A DNA stretch of 47,579 nucleotides, taken from Paludibacter sp. (GTDB taxonomy: Bacteria; Bacteroidota; Bacteroidia; Bacteroidales; Paludibacteraceae). The notes below the pieces were generated by a model that was not told where the DNA came from, did not search any database, and saw nothing but the letters and a program-made list of their open reading frames with translations. Shown one piece after another: positions 34,955 through 43,842 of this stretch; position 1 is the stretch's first letter; each line of letters opens with the position of its first letter. A program made the position numbers and the translations under genes. Where the stretch lies: the NCBI RefSeq assembly GCF_009712605.1, contig NZ_WASO01000006.1, forward strand, positions 1 through 47,579, given 5' to 3'.

Positions 34955-36985
34955 TTACTTGCCCAATTGTGCTGTAACCTGGTTAACTACATTTTCTGCA
35001 GTGAAACCAAATTCTTTATCCAATACTTTGTAAGGAGCAGAGTATCCGAAATGATCCAGACCGAATACTTTTCCGTTTGCGCCAGCCAGGCGTTGCAAGG
35101 TAGAAGGCAGACCTGCTGTAAGACCGAATACCGGTGTGGAAGCAGGAATTACTTCGTTACGATAGCTTTCGTCCTGGTTGAAGAACAAGCCTTCAGAAGG
35201 AGCAGAAACTACCTGAGCTTCGATGCCTTTTTCTTTCAGGAATGGAACAGCTTCAATCAAAGTTGCAACTTCAGATCCGTTTGCAACCAAAATGATATCA
35301 GCTTTAGTGGCTGGTTTGTAAACGATATAGGCTCCTTTTGCTGCTTGCAAAGCGGATGTGTAGCCGTTTTCGGCAACAAGGTTTTTGATATTTTGACGAG
35401 ACAGGATCAACCCAGTTGGTGTACATGTGTTTTCGAGAGCCAGTTTCCATGCAACTGTTGTTTCGTCAGCGTCAGCCGGACGAAGAACCAACATGCTGTT
35501 TTTGCCGTGGTGGTTTTTCAATTGTTCCATCAAACGGATCTGAGCTTCCTGTTCAACAGGTTGGTGGGTAGGACCGTCTTCACCTACACGGAATGCATCG
35601 TGTGTCCAAACGTATTTTACGGGCAATTGCATCAAGGCAGCCATACGTACGGCAGGTTTCATGTAATCGGAGAATACGAAGAATGTACCCACTGCAGGAA
35701 TAACCCCTCCGTGGAGAGCCATACCGTTGGCAATAGCAGCCATGGTAAGTTCGCAAACACCAGCCTGGAAGAAGGCACCTGAGAAATCGCCTTTTGTGAA
35801 AGCTTTTGTTTTCTTGAGGAATCCGTCTGTTTTGTCAGAGTTTGATAAGTCAGCCGAAGCAACGATCATGTTTTCTACCTGACTTGCAAAAGCAGCCAAA
35901 ACGGTAGAAGAGGCTGCGCGTGTAGCCTGATCTGCTTTTTGAGCGATAGCAGCAAAGTCAACTTTAGGAGCTTCTTTCGAGAAGAAAGATGCAAGTTTTT
36001 TAGCCAATTCAGGGTTTTCTTTTTCCCATACAGCTTGCTGAGCTTTCTTTTCGGCAGCGATTTTAACCAACGCTTCTTTACGTTTTGCGTAGAGTTCTTC
36101 AACTTCAGGGAAAATAACAAATGGGTTTTCGGGATTTCCACCGAGGTTGGCAATTGTTTTGTCATAAGATGCACCAGCTTCGCTCAATGGCATACCGTGT
36201 GTAGCGCATTTATTTTCGTAGCTGCTTCCGTCTGCTGTAACAGCACCTTTACCCATAATGGTTTTGCCGATAATCAGGGTAGGACGTTCTGTTTCAGTTT
36301 GTGCTTTTGTTAAAGCTTCGCGAATCTGAGCTGCGTCATTACCAACGATTGAGATAACATTCCAGCCCCATGCTTCGTATTTTTTTGCAGTGTCTTCTAC
36401 ACTCACTTCGCTTACAACTGTTGAAAGCTGAATATCGTTAGAGTCATAGAACATGATCAGGTTGCTCAGTCCGAGAGTACCGGCGATACGGCCTGCACCC
36501 TGAGAGATTTCTTCCTGTACGCCACCGTCAGAAATAAAAGCATAGATTTTGTGGCTCATCCAGTTGCCGAAACGGGCAGCAAGAAAGCGTTCTGCTATAG
36601 CAGCACCGATAGCCATTGTATGACCCTGTCCGAGAGGACCGGATGTGTTTTCAACACCGCGTTCAACATCCACTTCGGGGTGACCCGGAGTTACACTGCC
36701 CCATTGACGGAACTGTTTCAGATCTTCCAGTGAATATTTACCTGTAAGAGCCAATACACTGTAAAGCATCGGCGACATGTGACCCGGATCAAGGAAGAAA
36801 CGGTCTCTGTTGATCCATTGAGGATCGCTGGGATCGTAAGTTAAGAATTCGCTGAACAATACGTTTACGAAGTCTGCGCCTCCCATTGCTCCGCCCGGGT
36901 GACCTGATTTGGCCTTTTCGACCATACTAGTTGCCAAAATACGAATGTTATCGGCTGCTCTGTCTAAAATGGATGTTGTGCTCAT
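34955..36985 (-). CDS. tkt: Transketolase
   Basis: 676 residues, full length. Thiamine-diphosphate enzyme moving two-carbon units in the non-oxidative pentose phosphate pathway. The N-terminus KSGHPGGAMGGADFVNVLF and PGHPEVDVERGVENTSGPLGQG are standard. The ThDP-binding region reads FISDGGVQEEISQGAGRIAG and includes DSNDIQLS. The pyrimidine domain has RVGEDGPTHQPVEQ. Supplies pentose phosphates for Prs, encoded about 0.6 kb upstream. It starts 37 bases after the small acidic gene, so the two are probably co-transcribed. Confidence 0.97.
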   Translation of the reverse strand: MSTTSILDRAADNIRILATSMVEKAKSGHPGGAMGGADFVNVLFSEFLTYDPSDPQWINRDRFFLDPGHMSPMLYSVLALTGKYSLEDLKQFRQWGSVTPGHPEVDVERGVENTSGPLGQGHTMAIGAAIAERFLAARFGNWMSHKIYAFISDGGVQEEISQGAGRIAGTLGLSNLIMFYDSNDIQLSTVVSEVSVEDTAKKYEAWGWNVISIVGNDAAQIREALTKAQTETERPTLIIGKTIMGKGAVTADGSSYENKCATHGMPLSEAGASYDKTIANLGGNPENPFVIFPEVEELYAKRKEALVKIAAEKKAQQAVWEKENPELAKKLASFFSKEAPKVDFAAIAQKADQATRAASSTVLAAFASQVENMIVASADLSNSDKTDGFLKKTKAFTKGDFSGAFFQAGVCELTMAAIANGMALHGGVIPAVGTFFVFSDYMKPAVRMAALMQLPVKYVWTHDAFRVGEDGPTHQPVEQEAQIRLMEQLKNHHGKNSMLVLRPADADETTVAWKLALENTCTPTGLILSRQNIKNLVAENGYTSALQAAKGAYIVYKPATKADIILVANGSEVATLIEAVPFLKEKGIEAQVVSAPSEGLFFNQDESYRNEVIPASTPVFGLTAGLPSTLQRLAGANGKVFGLDHFGYSAPYKVLDKEFGFTAENVVNQVTAQLGK

Positions 36986-37022
36986 AAGTGTTTTTATGTG
37001 TTGATATTTATGTGATTTCTAA

Positions 37023-37352
37023 TTATTCTTCGTTGTAGATGCCTATTGATTTTCCATATTCAAATTCGCCTTCCAGCAACGATTGGACTTCTTCTTCGGA
37101 AAGATTGACTACTTTGTCTTTTTTTATCGCTTTCATGACAAATAGCAACATGTCATCTTCGTCAATGGAAGCTTCTTCGGTGGAATTTTCTTCTATGAGT
37201 CCGTTGGCCTCGTAAAAATCGTAGATAACATCCAAAATGTAAGCGATGTCATCTTCGGTTACTTTTGCTTTGAGTTCTTGAGGTATGTATTTTAAAATGA
37301 ACGCAATGGCTTCATCGTCGTCAAATTCCGGAAGGTCATCAATTTCTTTCAT
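37023..37352 (-). CDS. Small acidic protein of unknown function
   Basis: 109 residues or so from the ATG at 37352 (MKEIDDLPEF); the longer frame upstream crosses a promoter element. The protein is strongly acidic with three helical stretches (EAIAFILKYIPQEL, DIAYILDVIYDFYEANG, EEEVQSLLEGEFEYGKSIGI). No signal peptide or membrane segment, so cytoplasmic. It lies 37 bases upstream of transketolase and is probably co-transcribed. I do not recognise a family; the acidic helical make-up suggests a protein-binding role, but that is only inference. Confidence 0.75.
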   Translation of the reverse strand: MKEIDDLPEFDDDEAIAFILKYIPQELKAKVTEDDIAYILDVIYDFYEANGLIEENSTEEASIDEDDMLLFVMKAIKKDKVVNLSEEEVQSLLEGEFEYGKSIGIYNEE

Positions 37353-37441
37353 AATAGTAAGTTTTAGAGTTATCGGATTTGTGTTTTGTTTTGTGTCGTT
37401 TTTTTGTCTCTCAGAGCGAGTCAGTGAAGAATTTCTTCCTC

Positions 37442-37450
37442 GCAAAAATA
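37442..37450 (-). promoter_or_regulatory. -7 promoter element for the small acidic gene and tkt
   Basis: The minus strand reads TATTTTTGC, about 90 bases before the ATG at 37352. This supports the shorter start. Confidence 0.5.
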
Positions 37451-37550
37451 AACAACAAATTTAATGCGAAAAACTTCTTTCATTTCAACGATTTAGCCGG
37501 ATACTCACGGCTGTGAAATGACAAGAAGTTATTCAAATGTGTGATTTTGA

Positions 37551-37584
37551 GGTTGTAAAGATAATGATTTTTATCTTTACAACC
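37551..37584. other. Stem-loop downstream of prs
   Basis: GGTTGTAAAGATAA and TTATCTTTACAACC form a perfect 14-bp stem with loop TGATTT, 41 bases after the prs stop. There is no clear T-run, so it may be a 3'-end stabiliser or weak terminator. Confidence 0.6.
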
Positions 37585-37624
37585 TAATCTTATGTATGGG
37601 AAAACCTCGTAATTACATCTCTTT

Positions 37625-38563
37625 TTACAGCAAATACTGGCTGCTGATTGATTCGTTATTGAATACTTTTTTGATGGTATCAGCAAACAGATCGGCTACG
37701 GATAACACCTTCACTTTACTGCAATTTCCGTTGTAAGGAATTGAGTCGGTAAAGATGATCTCTTTCAGTACGGAGTCTTCGATGCGTTGAGATGCCGGGG
37801 CGGACATAATGGGGTGGGTGACTACGGCTCGGACCGATTTTGCGCCATACTCCATCATAAGTCCGGCAGCTTTTGTCAACGTGCCCGCGGTGTCAACCAT
37901 GTCGTCGAGAATGATTACGTTTTTGCCGGTTACCTTACCGATAATTTTCATTTCGCTCACTTCGTTTGCTTTTTCACGTAGCTTGTAGCAAAGTACCATC
38001 GGCGACTCCAAATGTTTTGAATAAGATCCAGCGCGTTTTGAACCACCTACGTCGGGAGATGCAATAGCGAGATCTTCAATATGAAGTGATTTGATGTGCG
38101 GTACAAAGAGAGTTGATGCATAGAGGTGATCGACAGGTACATTGAAGAATCCCTGAATTTGATCGGCATGTAGATCCATCGTGATGAGACGGTCGATGCC
38201 AGCTACACTCAGAAGGTCGGCAATCAGTTTTGCGCCGATTGAAACACGGGGTTTGTCCTTTCTGTCCTGGCGAGCCCATCCGAAATAGGGAATTACAGCA
38301 ATGACTTTGTAAGCCGAAGCTCTTTTTGCTGCGTCAATCATCAATAAAAGTTCCATCAGGTTGTCTGATGAAGGGAATGTAGATTGTACAAGAAATACGT
38401 AGCAACCACGAATTGATTCGTCATATCTGACAGCAAATTCGCCGTCTGCAAAACGGGTGGTTGTCATTTTTCCCAGTTCACAGCCAAGACTCTGGCAGAT
38501 TTGCTCGGCCAGATAGCGGCTGCTTGACCCCGAAAAGACTTTGTATGAGTCTGCTAAATGCAT
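37625..38563 (-). CDS. prs: Ribose-phosphate pyrophosphokinase (PRPP synthase)
   Basis: 312 residues. Makes PRPP from ribose-5-phosphate and ATP for purine, pyrimidine, His and Trp synthesis. Family motifs include FADGEFAVRYDESIRG, FGWARQDRKDKPRVSIGAKLIADLL in the flexible ATP loop, TMDLHADQIQGFFNVPVDHL with the divalent-cation site, and VIILDDMVDTAGTL, the PRPP-binding loop. Length is normal. Monocistronic on the minus strand with a -7 element at 38602-38609. Confidence 0.97.
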   Translation of the reverse strand: MHLADSYKVFSGSSSRYLAEQICQSLGCELGKMTTTRFADGEFAVRYDESIRGCYVFLVQSTFPSSDNLMELLLMIDAAKRASAYKVIAVIPYFGWARQDRKDKPRVSIGAKLIADLLSVAGIDRLITMDLHADQIQGFFNVPVDHLYASTLFVPHIKSLHIEDLAIASPDVGGSKRAGSYSKHLESPMVLCYKLREKANEVSEMKIIGKVTGKNVIILDDMVDTAGTLTKAAGLMMEYGAKSVRAVVTHPIMSAPASQRIEDSVLKEIIFTDSIPYNGNCSKVKVLSVADLFADTIKKVFNNESISSQYLL

Positions 38564-38601
38564 GTTGTGTGATTTTTTGTAGGTGGTGAAAATTGAAGTT
38601 A

Positions 38602-38609
38602 CAAAGTTA
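38602..38609 (-). promoter_or_regulatory. -7 promoter element for prs
   Basis: TAACTTTG on the minus strand, about 40 bases before the prs start. No good -33 match. Confidence 0.5.
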
Positions 38610-38714
38610 TATAGAATTTGTAATTAATCCTTGGAATTATAACGTTTTGTTCATGGTAACGCAGCAGGTAAGATTAAACCGTCAATCACTGTAAATGATT
38701 CATGTAGAGGGTGG

Positions 38715-38753
38715 CATAAAAAAAGGGTCTACACCTGATAGTGTAAACCCTTT
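38715..38753 (-). terminator. Terminator of the tRNA operon
   Basis: AAAGGGTTTACAC pairs with GTGTAGACCCTTT (one G-T) and is followed by seven T on the minus strand, 9 bases after tRNA-Leu. Confidence 0.85.
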
Positions 38754-38761
38754 ATTTTAAG

Positions 38762-38844
38762 TACCCGGAGGGGGACTTGAACCCCCACAGCCGTGAAGCC
38801 AAAGGATTTTAAGTCCTTCGTGTCTACCATTCCACCATCCGGGC
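38762..38844 (-). tRNA. tRNA-Leu (anticodon TAA)
   Basis: 83 bases on the minus strand. Acceptor GCCCGGA pairs with TCCGGGT (one G-T pair) with discriminator A. The anticodon stem-loop GGACTTAAAATCC shows TAA. A long class II variable arm and the T-loop GGTTCAAGTCC are present. CCA is not encoded. It follows tRNA-Gly by 9 bases in one transcript. Confidence 0.95.
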
Positions 38845-38853
38845 ATCCCTTTG

Positions 38854-38926
<73 letters not shown>

Positions 38927-38995
38927 AATCATTGTTCTTTTTTATCGAATAGAGAGAGCTTTTTTGGAAAGCTCAATGCTTATCTGTTTTGCGGT

Positions 38996-39004
38996 GCAAA
39001 GATA
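38996..39004 (-). promoter_or_regulatory. -7 promoter element of the tRNA operon
   Basis: TATCTTTGC on the minus strand, about 70 bases before the tRNA-Gly 5' end. Confidence 0.6.
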
Positions 39005-39198
39005 AGGATTTTTTTTAGTCCCGAAATATTCGGACTGACTTTTTTTCTAAAAAACATTTCAATAATATGGAGGTGATAAAACGTTCGTTTTTTTTGAGGT
39101 TTTAGAACTTGTTTTATTTAAACTGGAGGCTTTATGTCTCATTTTTTCAATTATATCTATCAAAAAGACAGCGTGTGTTTCAAAATTGCTATGATTTG

Positions 39199-39339
39199 AT
39201 GCGAATTTTGCAATCTGTTTCCCGTAAATGGGATACCTTTGTTTTCATAATACTAGGTGGTCTTATATTAATAATTTTAGGTTCAGCGATAGGAATAATT
39301 TTTTTAAGCAAAAAAGAAAGTGTGGTTTATTTCGAATAA
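39199..39339 (+). CDS. Possible small single-helix membrane protein
   Basis: 46 residues from the ATG at 39199. A basic N-terminus (MRILQSVSRKWD) precedes one very hydrophobic helix of about 23 residues (FVFIILGGLILIILGSAIG and on) and a short Lys/Glu tail. A terminator hairpin begins inside its last codons. No family recognised and no clear promoter or ribosome site, so the call is tentative. An in-frame start at 39109 would add 30 residues. Confidence 0.3.
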   Translation: MRILQSVSRKWDTFVFIILGGLILIILGSAIGIIFLSKKESVVYFE

Positions 39340-39367
39340 CTCGAATATTCCACACTTTTATTTTTTT
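39317..39367. terminator. Hairpin terminator between the small ORF and the transporter gene
   Basis: AAAGTGTGG (39317-39325) pairs with CCACACTTT (39350-39358), with a second stem TTCGA/TCGAA inside the loop. T-rich tails follow on both strands (TTTTATTTTTTT on plus, CTTTCTTTTTT on minus). It would serve the minus-strand transporter and any plus-strand transcript. Confidence 0.7.
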
Positions 39368-39414
39368 ACGCAAACCCCCATCTAGTATTTGCCTTCAGAT
39401 CTGACTATTGATTT

Positions 39415-40305
39415 TTATCTGTTTCGTTGTTTTCTCCAGAGCTGGTAAGAATTAACTATGTTTTGCCACAAAACGTAGGCTCCGGGTCCTATTGACGAGA
39501 TTGGATCAAGGTATGATAATGCCATCCAGATGGTCAATACCGTATTCTTTTGCCCCAATCCTTGTCCCCCAGTGACTGTTTTATCATATTGTTTGCCAAT
39601 TTTTCTTCCGGCAAGAAATTGTCCTATGCAGATAAAAAATGTAGAGGCTGCCATTATTATTTCAACGGCATAATTATCTGCCGGCTGTTTCATGACAAAT
39701 GAAACGGTTTTTCCTACAACTATCGTAAGAGCCAGCGCCCACAGGTAGAATGACCATCCGTGTAGTGCTTGTATTTTTATTTTGGCTTTCGGGGCAAGTT
39801 TTTCTAATGTAAAAGCGAATACTAATGGCAGAATCAGTAGGGGAAAAACCTCTTTCAGAATATACAGGAAAGACTCGAAAAAAGTAAAATTTGAGTGTTC
39901 TCCAATAAATGAAAAAATAATTGGCGCGAATATAGCTACGCATAAATTGCTGAGAATGCTATAAGCCGTGAGGCTGGCTATGCTCCCGCCTAACATGCCG
40001 GTGATTACAGCAGCCGAGGTAGCCGTGGGTGCTAAAACACATATCATTGATCCCTGAGCAATGAGAGGATTGAACCATCTCAGAGCCAGATAAACAGCAA
40101 TACTGCCGAATAGTTGTATGGCCAACAGATAGAAATGAAATTTTTCGAACCAGAGTTCTTTGATTGATAGTTTGCAATAGGTTATAAAAAGCATTGCAAA
40201 GATCAGGTATGGGGTGATGAATGACAATTCTGTAAAAAAACGGTAGAAGATAATGCCAATGCACATGGCAATGGGGAGCATGTATGATTTTAAAAATCTG
40301 GTCAT
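39415..40305 (-). CDS. Ten-helix transporter, BASS (bile acid:sodium symporter)-like
   Basis: 296 residues with about nine or ten hydrophobic helices and a short basic C-terminus (WRKQRNR). The segment VLAPTATSAAVITGMLGG between helices resembles the conserved cross-over region of BASS-family and related secondary carriers, which move organic anions with sodium. A second Gly-rich stretch VTGGQGLGQKNTVLTIWMALSYLDP matches the second half of that fold, where unwound helices meet. Substrate unknown. It lies 116 bases downstream of the NagB-like/PIG-L gene region but on the far side of a hairpin, so it is probably a separate unit. Confidence 0.6.
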   Translation of the reverse strand: MTRFLKSYMLPIAMCIGIIFYRFFTELSFITPYLIFAMLFITYCKLSIKELWFEKFHFYLLAIQLFGSIAVYLALRWFNPLIAQGSMICVLAPTATSAAVITGMLGGSIASLTAYSILSNLCVAIFAPIIFSFIGEHSNFTFFESFLYILKEVFPLLILPLVFAFTLEKLAPKAKIKIQALHGWSFYLWALALTIVVGKTVSFVMKQPADNYAVEIIMAASTFFICIGQFLAGRKIGKQYDKTVTGGQGLGQKNTVLTIWMALSYLDPISSIGPGAYVLWQNIVNSYQLWRKQRNR

Positions 40306-40371
40306 TGTAGGTGTTGTGGATGGGCGTGATATGTGTTTGCAAAGCTACAAAAAGAGCGCTGTATACAAAAG

Positions 40372-40401
40372 CGACCGTTTTGCATGTGAGCAAAACGGTC
40401 G
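40372..40401. terminator. Hairpin between the NagB/PIG-L fusion and the transporter gene
   Basis: CGACCGTTTTGC and GCAAAACGGTCG form a perfect 12-bp stem with loop ATGTGA, 20 bases after the fusion-gene stop. The T-run on the minus strand is short (CTTTTG). Confidence 0.65.
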
Positions 40402-40421
40402 TCTATTTTTATCATGTTTTC

Positions 40422-42401
40422 TTATTGAATTGGAATATAACGTACGAATGCTTCAATTGCTTCGTAGGCTGCCAAACCTAATTCGTTGTAGAAAGCTGCT
40501 GTTGCGCGGTTTCTCTCTTCGGAACGTTGCCAGAAAAGGCGTTCGTCGTTGCCCAGAAAGGGTGCACTTTCCATCTGAGACTGATGTTTGAGAATGGCGT
40601 TGCGTTTCGAACGCAATTCTTCGGGACTCAGAGGTACGGCCATTTCTATATGGTCAATTTCCCATTCCATCCATGCACCACGGTACATCCAGATGCGGCA
40701 GTCGTTGAGCCATGATTCGTTCTTCAGGTCATCGATGGCGGCAAGTACCGCGTCAAGACACACTTTGTGCGTTCCGTGCGGGTCTGCAAGGTCACCTGCC
40801 ACGTAGATCTGGTGTGGCTTTAACTCCTGTAAAAGCGCTTTTACAATTTCTATGTCAGCTTGCGAAATCGGTTTTTTCTTAATGGTGCCGGTTTCATAAA
40901 ACGGCAGATTCAAAAAATGTACATTCCTGGAGGAAACACCTTCGAAACGACAAGCCGCTTTTGCTTCTCCCCTGCGAATCAATCCTTTCATGGATAATAT
41001 TTCCGACAAAGGAATCTGGCCTTCGCCTCTGACCAGAAACTTCGATTGTATTTCGTAACGTGCTTTCAGATCTTTGTTGTCAGGTTCGAACATTTCGATG
41101 TACCCTTTGACAAAAGAGAGAAAACGGATGATTTCGTCATCGTTTACTGCAATATTTCCCGATGTTTCGTATGCCACATGCACTTCGTGGTGTTGATCAA
41201 CAAGGCGTTTTAACGTTCCACCCATCGAAATAACATCATCGTCGGGGTGAGGACTGAATACAAGCACCTTTTTGGGATATGGTTTTGCCCGTTCGGGCCG
41301 ATATGTGTCGTCTGCATCCGGCTTGCCACCCGGCCATCCTGTAATTGTATGCTGAAGATCGTTGAAAATCTTTATGTTACAATTGTAGGCAGATCCGAAA
41401 ATGGTGAGCAATTCACTCAGGTTATGTTCCGTGTAATCTTTATCGGTAAGTTTAAGTATGGGCTTGTTGACTTGTTGACAAAGCCATACAATGGCACGGC
41501 GTATTAGTTTGTCGTCCCAATCGCAGGAAGTTACCAGCCACGGTTTGCTTATTCTTGTCAATTCTCCCGCTGCGTGAATGTCAATGACAAAAGAAGCATT
41601 GTTGTGAAGTTGCAGGAACGATGCCGGAAATGCAACAGATGCCGGTTCTTCAACAGCAGTGCGTACGACCGCCGATTTGTCTTCACCCCAAGAAAGCAAT
41701 ACGATACGTTTCGCTTTCATTATTGTACCAATACCTAAGGTAATCGAACTTACCGGAGGTTCTGAAAAACCAAGATGGCGAGCAGCTTCCTTACGCGATT
41801 CGCTGTTGAGCATGATTAACCGGGTGGCTGAGTTCAGTTGTGAACCCGGTTCGTTAAAACCGATGTTGCCACCTCTTCCAATGCCCAGTAACTGAAGGTC
41901 AATACCGCCCAGTGCGTTGATTTTTTCTTCAAACGCTTTGCAGTGTGCCATTACATCTTTGCGGTCAATGGTCGCATCCGGCGAAATGATATTGGCCGGA
42001 TCAATGTCGATGTGGTCGAGCAGCATCTCTTTAATACGAGCTAAAAAACTTTTATCCATCGACTTGACTAATGGATAATACTCGTAAAGGTTTACTACTA
42101 CTACTTTCTTGAAACTTAACCCTTCTTCCTTGTGAAGGCGTACCAGTTCCGAATACAATTCGATGCCGGCTCTTCCGCCGGTGAGGCCTAAAACGAACAA
42201 TTCTCCCTTGCTGTTCTTCTCTTTTATCAACCCCTCAATTTCCGCAGCCACTTTTTTAGAGCCACGCAAAGCATCGTCAAAAATTTCCACTGGAACCTTT
42301 TCGAAACGCGTCAAAGCTGCCTGCTCGAAAGCATCGGTAGGATGGTAGAGGCGTTCAGGAATCCGGTTCAGTGTAATTTGTGAACTTAGATTTGTTCTCA
42401 T
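40422..42401 (-). CDS. NagB-like domain fused to a PIG-L/LmbE deacetylase domain
   Basis: 659 residues in two domains. Residues 30-300 have the NagB/6PGL fold, but the catalytic set is changed: Asp72 of NagB is Tyr106 (NLYEYYP), Asp141 is Gly177 and His143 is Asn179 (GRGGNIGFNEP). Only the Glu148 equivalent (Glu184) remains. The phosphate loop is TGGRAG instead of TGSTP. Residues 375-600 are a PIG-L/LmbE zinc deacetylase with HPDDD at 385-389 and His542/His545 in DPHGTHK, so this half looks active. PIG-L enzymes remove acetyl from N-acetylglucosaminyl groups. Similar fusions in other Bacteroidales are often named glucosamine-6-phosphate deaminase, which the missing residues argue against. Cytoplasmic. 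Confidence 0.85.
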   Translation of the reverse strand: MRTNLSSQITLNRIPERLYHPTDAFEQAALTRFEKVPVEIFDDALRGSKKVAAEIEGLIKEKNSKGELFVLGLTGGRAGIELYSELVRLHKEEGLSFKKVVVVNLYEYYPLVKSMDKSFLARIKEMLLDHIDIDPANIISPDATIDRKDVMAHCKAFEEKINALGGIDLQLLGIGRGGNIGFNEPGSQLNSATRLIMLNSESRKEAARHLGFSEPPVSSITLGIGTIMKAKRIVLLSWGEDKSAVVRTAVEEPASVAFPASFLQLHNNASFVIDIHAAGELTRISKPWLVTSCDWDDKLIRRAIVWLCQQVNKPILKLTDKDYTEHNLSELLTIFGSAYNCNIKIFNDLQHTITGWPGGKPDADDTYRPERAKPYPKKVLVFSPHPDDDVISMGGTLKRLVDQHHEVHVAYETSGNIAVNDDEIIRFLSFVKGYIEMFEPDNKDLKARYEIQSKFLVRGEGQIPLSEILSMKGLIRRGEAKAACRFEGVSSRNVHFLNLPFYETGTIKKKPISQADIEIVKALLQELKPHQIYVAGDLADPHGTHKVCLDAVLAAIDDLKNESWLNDCRIWMYRGAWMEWEIDHIEMAVPLSPEELRSKRNAILKHQSQMESAPFLGNDERLFWQRSEERNRATAAFYNELGLAAYEAIEAFVRYIPIQ

Positions 42402-42468
42402 AGCTAATGTTTATAAAAATATTTGATGGTAATAATACCCTTATCCATAAACCCGTCGGTTTATATAA

Positions 42469-42503
42469 AAAGTCCCGGACTTGTGGAGGAAGCCCGGGAC
42501 TTT
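42469..42503 (-). terminator. Terminator of gdhA
   Basis: AAAGTCCCGG and CCGGGACTTT form a 10-bp stem with a 15-base loop, followed by TTTTTATATAAA on the minus strand. It lies 5 bases after the gdhA stop. Confidence 0.8.
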
Positions 42504-42507
42504 AATC

Positions 42508-43842
42508 TTAAATAACGCCTTGTGCCATCATGGCTCGCGCAACTTTCATGAATCCGGCAATGTTTGCACCTTTCATGTAGTTGATATAGCCATCGGGCTG
42601 TCGCCCGTAGTGTACACATTGGGAATGAATGCTTCCCATAATCTGGTGAAGCTTGGCATCCACCTCTTCGGCAGGCCATCCCAAATGCATGGCGTTTTGC
42701 GTCATTTCAAGTCCCGAAGTAGCAACGCCTCCTGCGTTGACTGCTTTCCCCGGACCGTACAATATTTTATTTGCAATAAACAAGTCTATTGCTTCGGGAG
42801 TGCAGCCCATATTGGATATTTCACCAACGCAGCGTACTCCATTTGCAATCAAATGTTTTGCATCTTCTTCGTTCAATTCGTTCTGAGTTGCGCAAGGTAG
42901 CGCAATATCAGCTTTTACTTCCCACGGACGTTTGTTTGGTACGAAAGTGGCGCCAAACTGTTCGGCATAAGGAGCCACAACGTCGTTGCAGGAAGCACGT
43001 AATTCAAGTAAATAGTCTATTTTGTCTCCCGAAACTCCATTCGGGTCGTAAATATAACCATCAGGACCGGAAATTGTTATCACTTTTGCTCCAAGTTGGT
43101 TAGCTTTCAGAGCGGCACCCCAAGCAACGTTTCCAAAACCGGAGATGGCCACGGTCTTTCCTTTCAACGAATCACCGGCCGTTTCGAGCATTTGTTGTAC
43201 AAAGTATAGACCTCCAAAACCGGTAGCTTCCGGACGAATCAATGATCCTCCGTATTCGAGGCCTTTGCCCGTCAAAACGCCGGTAACAGTATTGGTCAGT
43301 TTTTTGTACATGCCGTTCAGGTAGCCGATTTCACGTGCTCCCACACCAATATCACCGGCCGGTACGTCAGTTTCGGGGCCTATGTGTTTCCAAAGCTCCA
43401 GCATAAACGACTGGCAGAATCTCATCACTTCGGCATCCGATTTGCCTCTTGGGTTAAAGTCCGAACCTCCTTTTGCTCCTCCCATCGGAAGAGTGGTCAA
43501 TGCGTTTTTAAATATTTGTTCGAAGCCCAAAAATTTCAAAATAGACAGGTTGACTGACGAGTGAAACCGGAGGCCTCCTTTGTAAGGGCCAATAGCGTTG
43601 TTGAACTGAACGCGGTAACCCAGGTTGACCTGTACCTCCCCGTTGTCGTCAATCCAGGGAACTTTGAACGTGAAAATCCGGTCGGGTTCCACCAGACGTT
43701 CGGCTATTTTTGCTTTTTCGAACTCCGGGTGTTGGTTATAAACCTCCTCGATACTTAACAGCACTTCGTGTACTGCCTGCAAATATTCGTGTTCGCCGGG
43801 GTGTTTTGCTTCCAGCGAATGCATCAGTTTTTCTATATCCAT
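42508..43842 (-). CDS. gdhA: Glutamate dehydrogenase (NADP-type hexameric)
   Basis: 444 residues from the ATG at 43842 (MDIEKLMHSLE); a 7-codon extension is possible. Makes glutamate from 2-oxoglutarate and ammonia. Signatures are GPYKGGLRFHSSVN at about 90, the catalytic region LPMGGAKGGSDFNPRGKS with the essential Lys, and the Rossmann motif VAISGFGNVAWGAA near 230. Length and the N-terminal helix fit the 50-kDa small hexameric form used for ammonia assimilation by Bacteroidales. Its own terminator follows. No clear -7 element was found upstream. Confidence 0.95.
   Translation of the reverse strand: MDIEKLMHSLEAKHPGEHEYLQAVHEVLLSIEEVYNQHPEFEKAKIAERLVEPDRIFTFKVPWIDDNGEVQVNLGYRVQFNNAIGPYKGGLRFHSSVNLSILKFLGFEQIFKNALTTLPMGGAKGGSDFNPRGKSDAEVMRFCQSFMLELWKHIGPETDVPAGDIGVGAREIGYLNGMYKKLTNTVTGVLTGKGLEYGGSLIRPEATGFGGLYFVQQMLETAGDSLKGKTVAISGFGNVAWGAALKANQLGAKVITISGPDGYIYDPNGVSGDKIDYLLELRASCNDVVAPYAEQFGATFVPNKRPWEVKADIALPCATQNELNEEDAKHLIANGVRCVGEISNMGCTPEAIDLFIANKILYGPGKAVNAGGVATSGLEMTQNAMHLGWPAEEVDAKLHQIMGSIHSQCVHYGRQPDGYINYMKGANIAGFMKVARAMMAQGVI

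Noticed and set aside
34907-35782. 291-codon plus-strand open frame opposite transketolase
   Set aside because: Cys- and Phe-rich product antisense to transketolase with no recognisable features; the regular codon bias of tkt explains it.
37551-37584. Stem-loop after prs as an intrinsic terminator
   Set aside because: The stem is perfect, but no T-run follows on the minus strand, so I list it only as a stem-loop.
39060-39080. GGAGGTGAT as a strong ribosome-binding site near 39070
   Set aside because: No start codon lies at a suitable distance, and Bacteroidota genes seldom rely on such sites.
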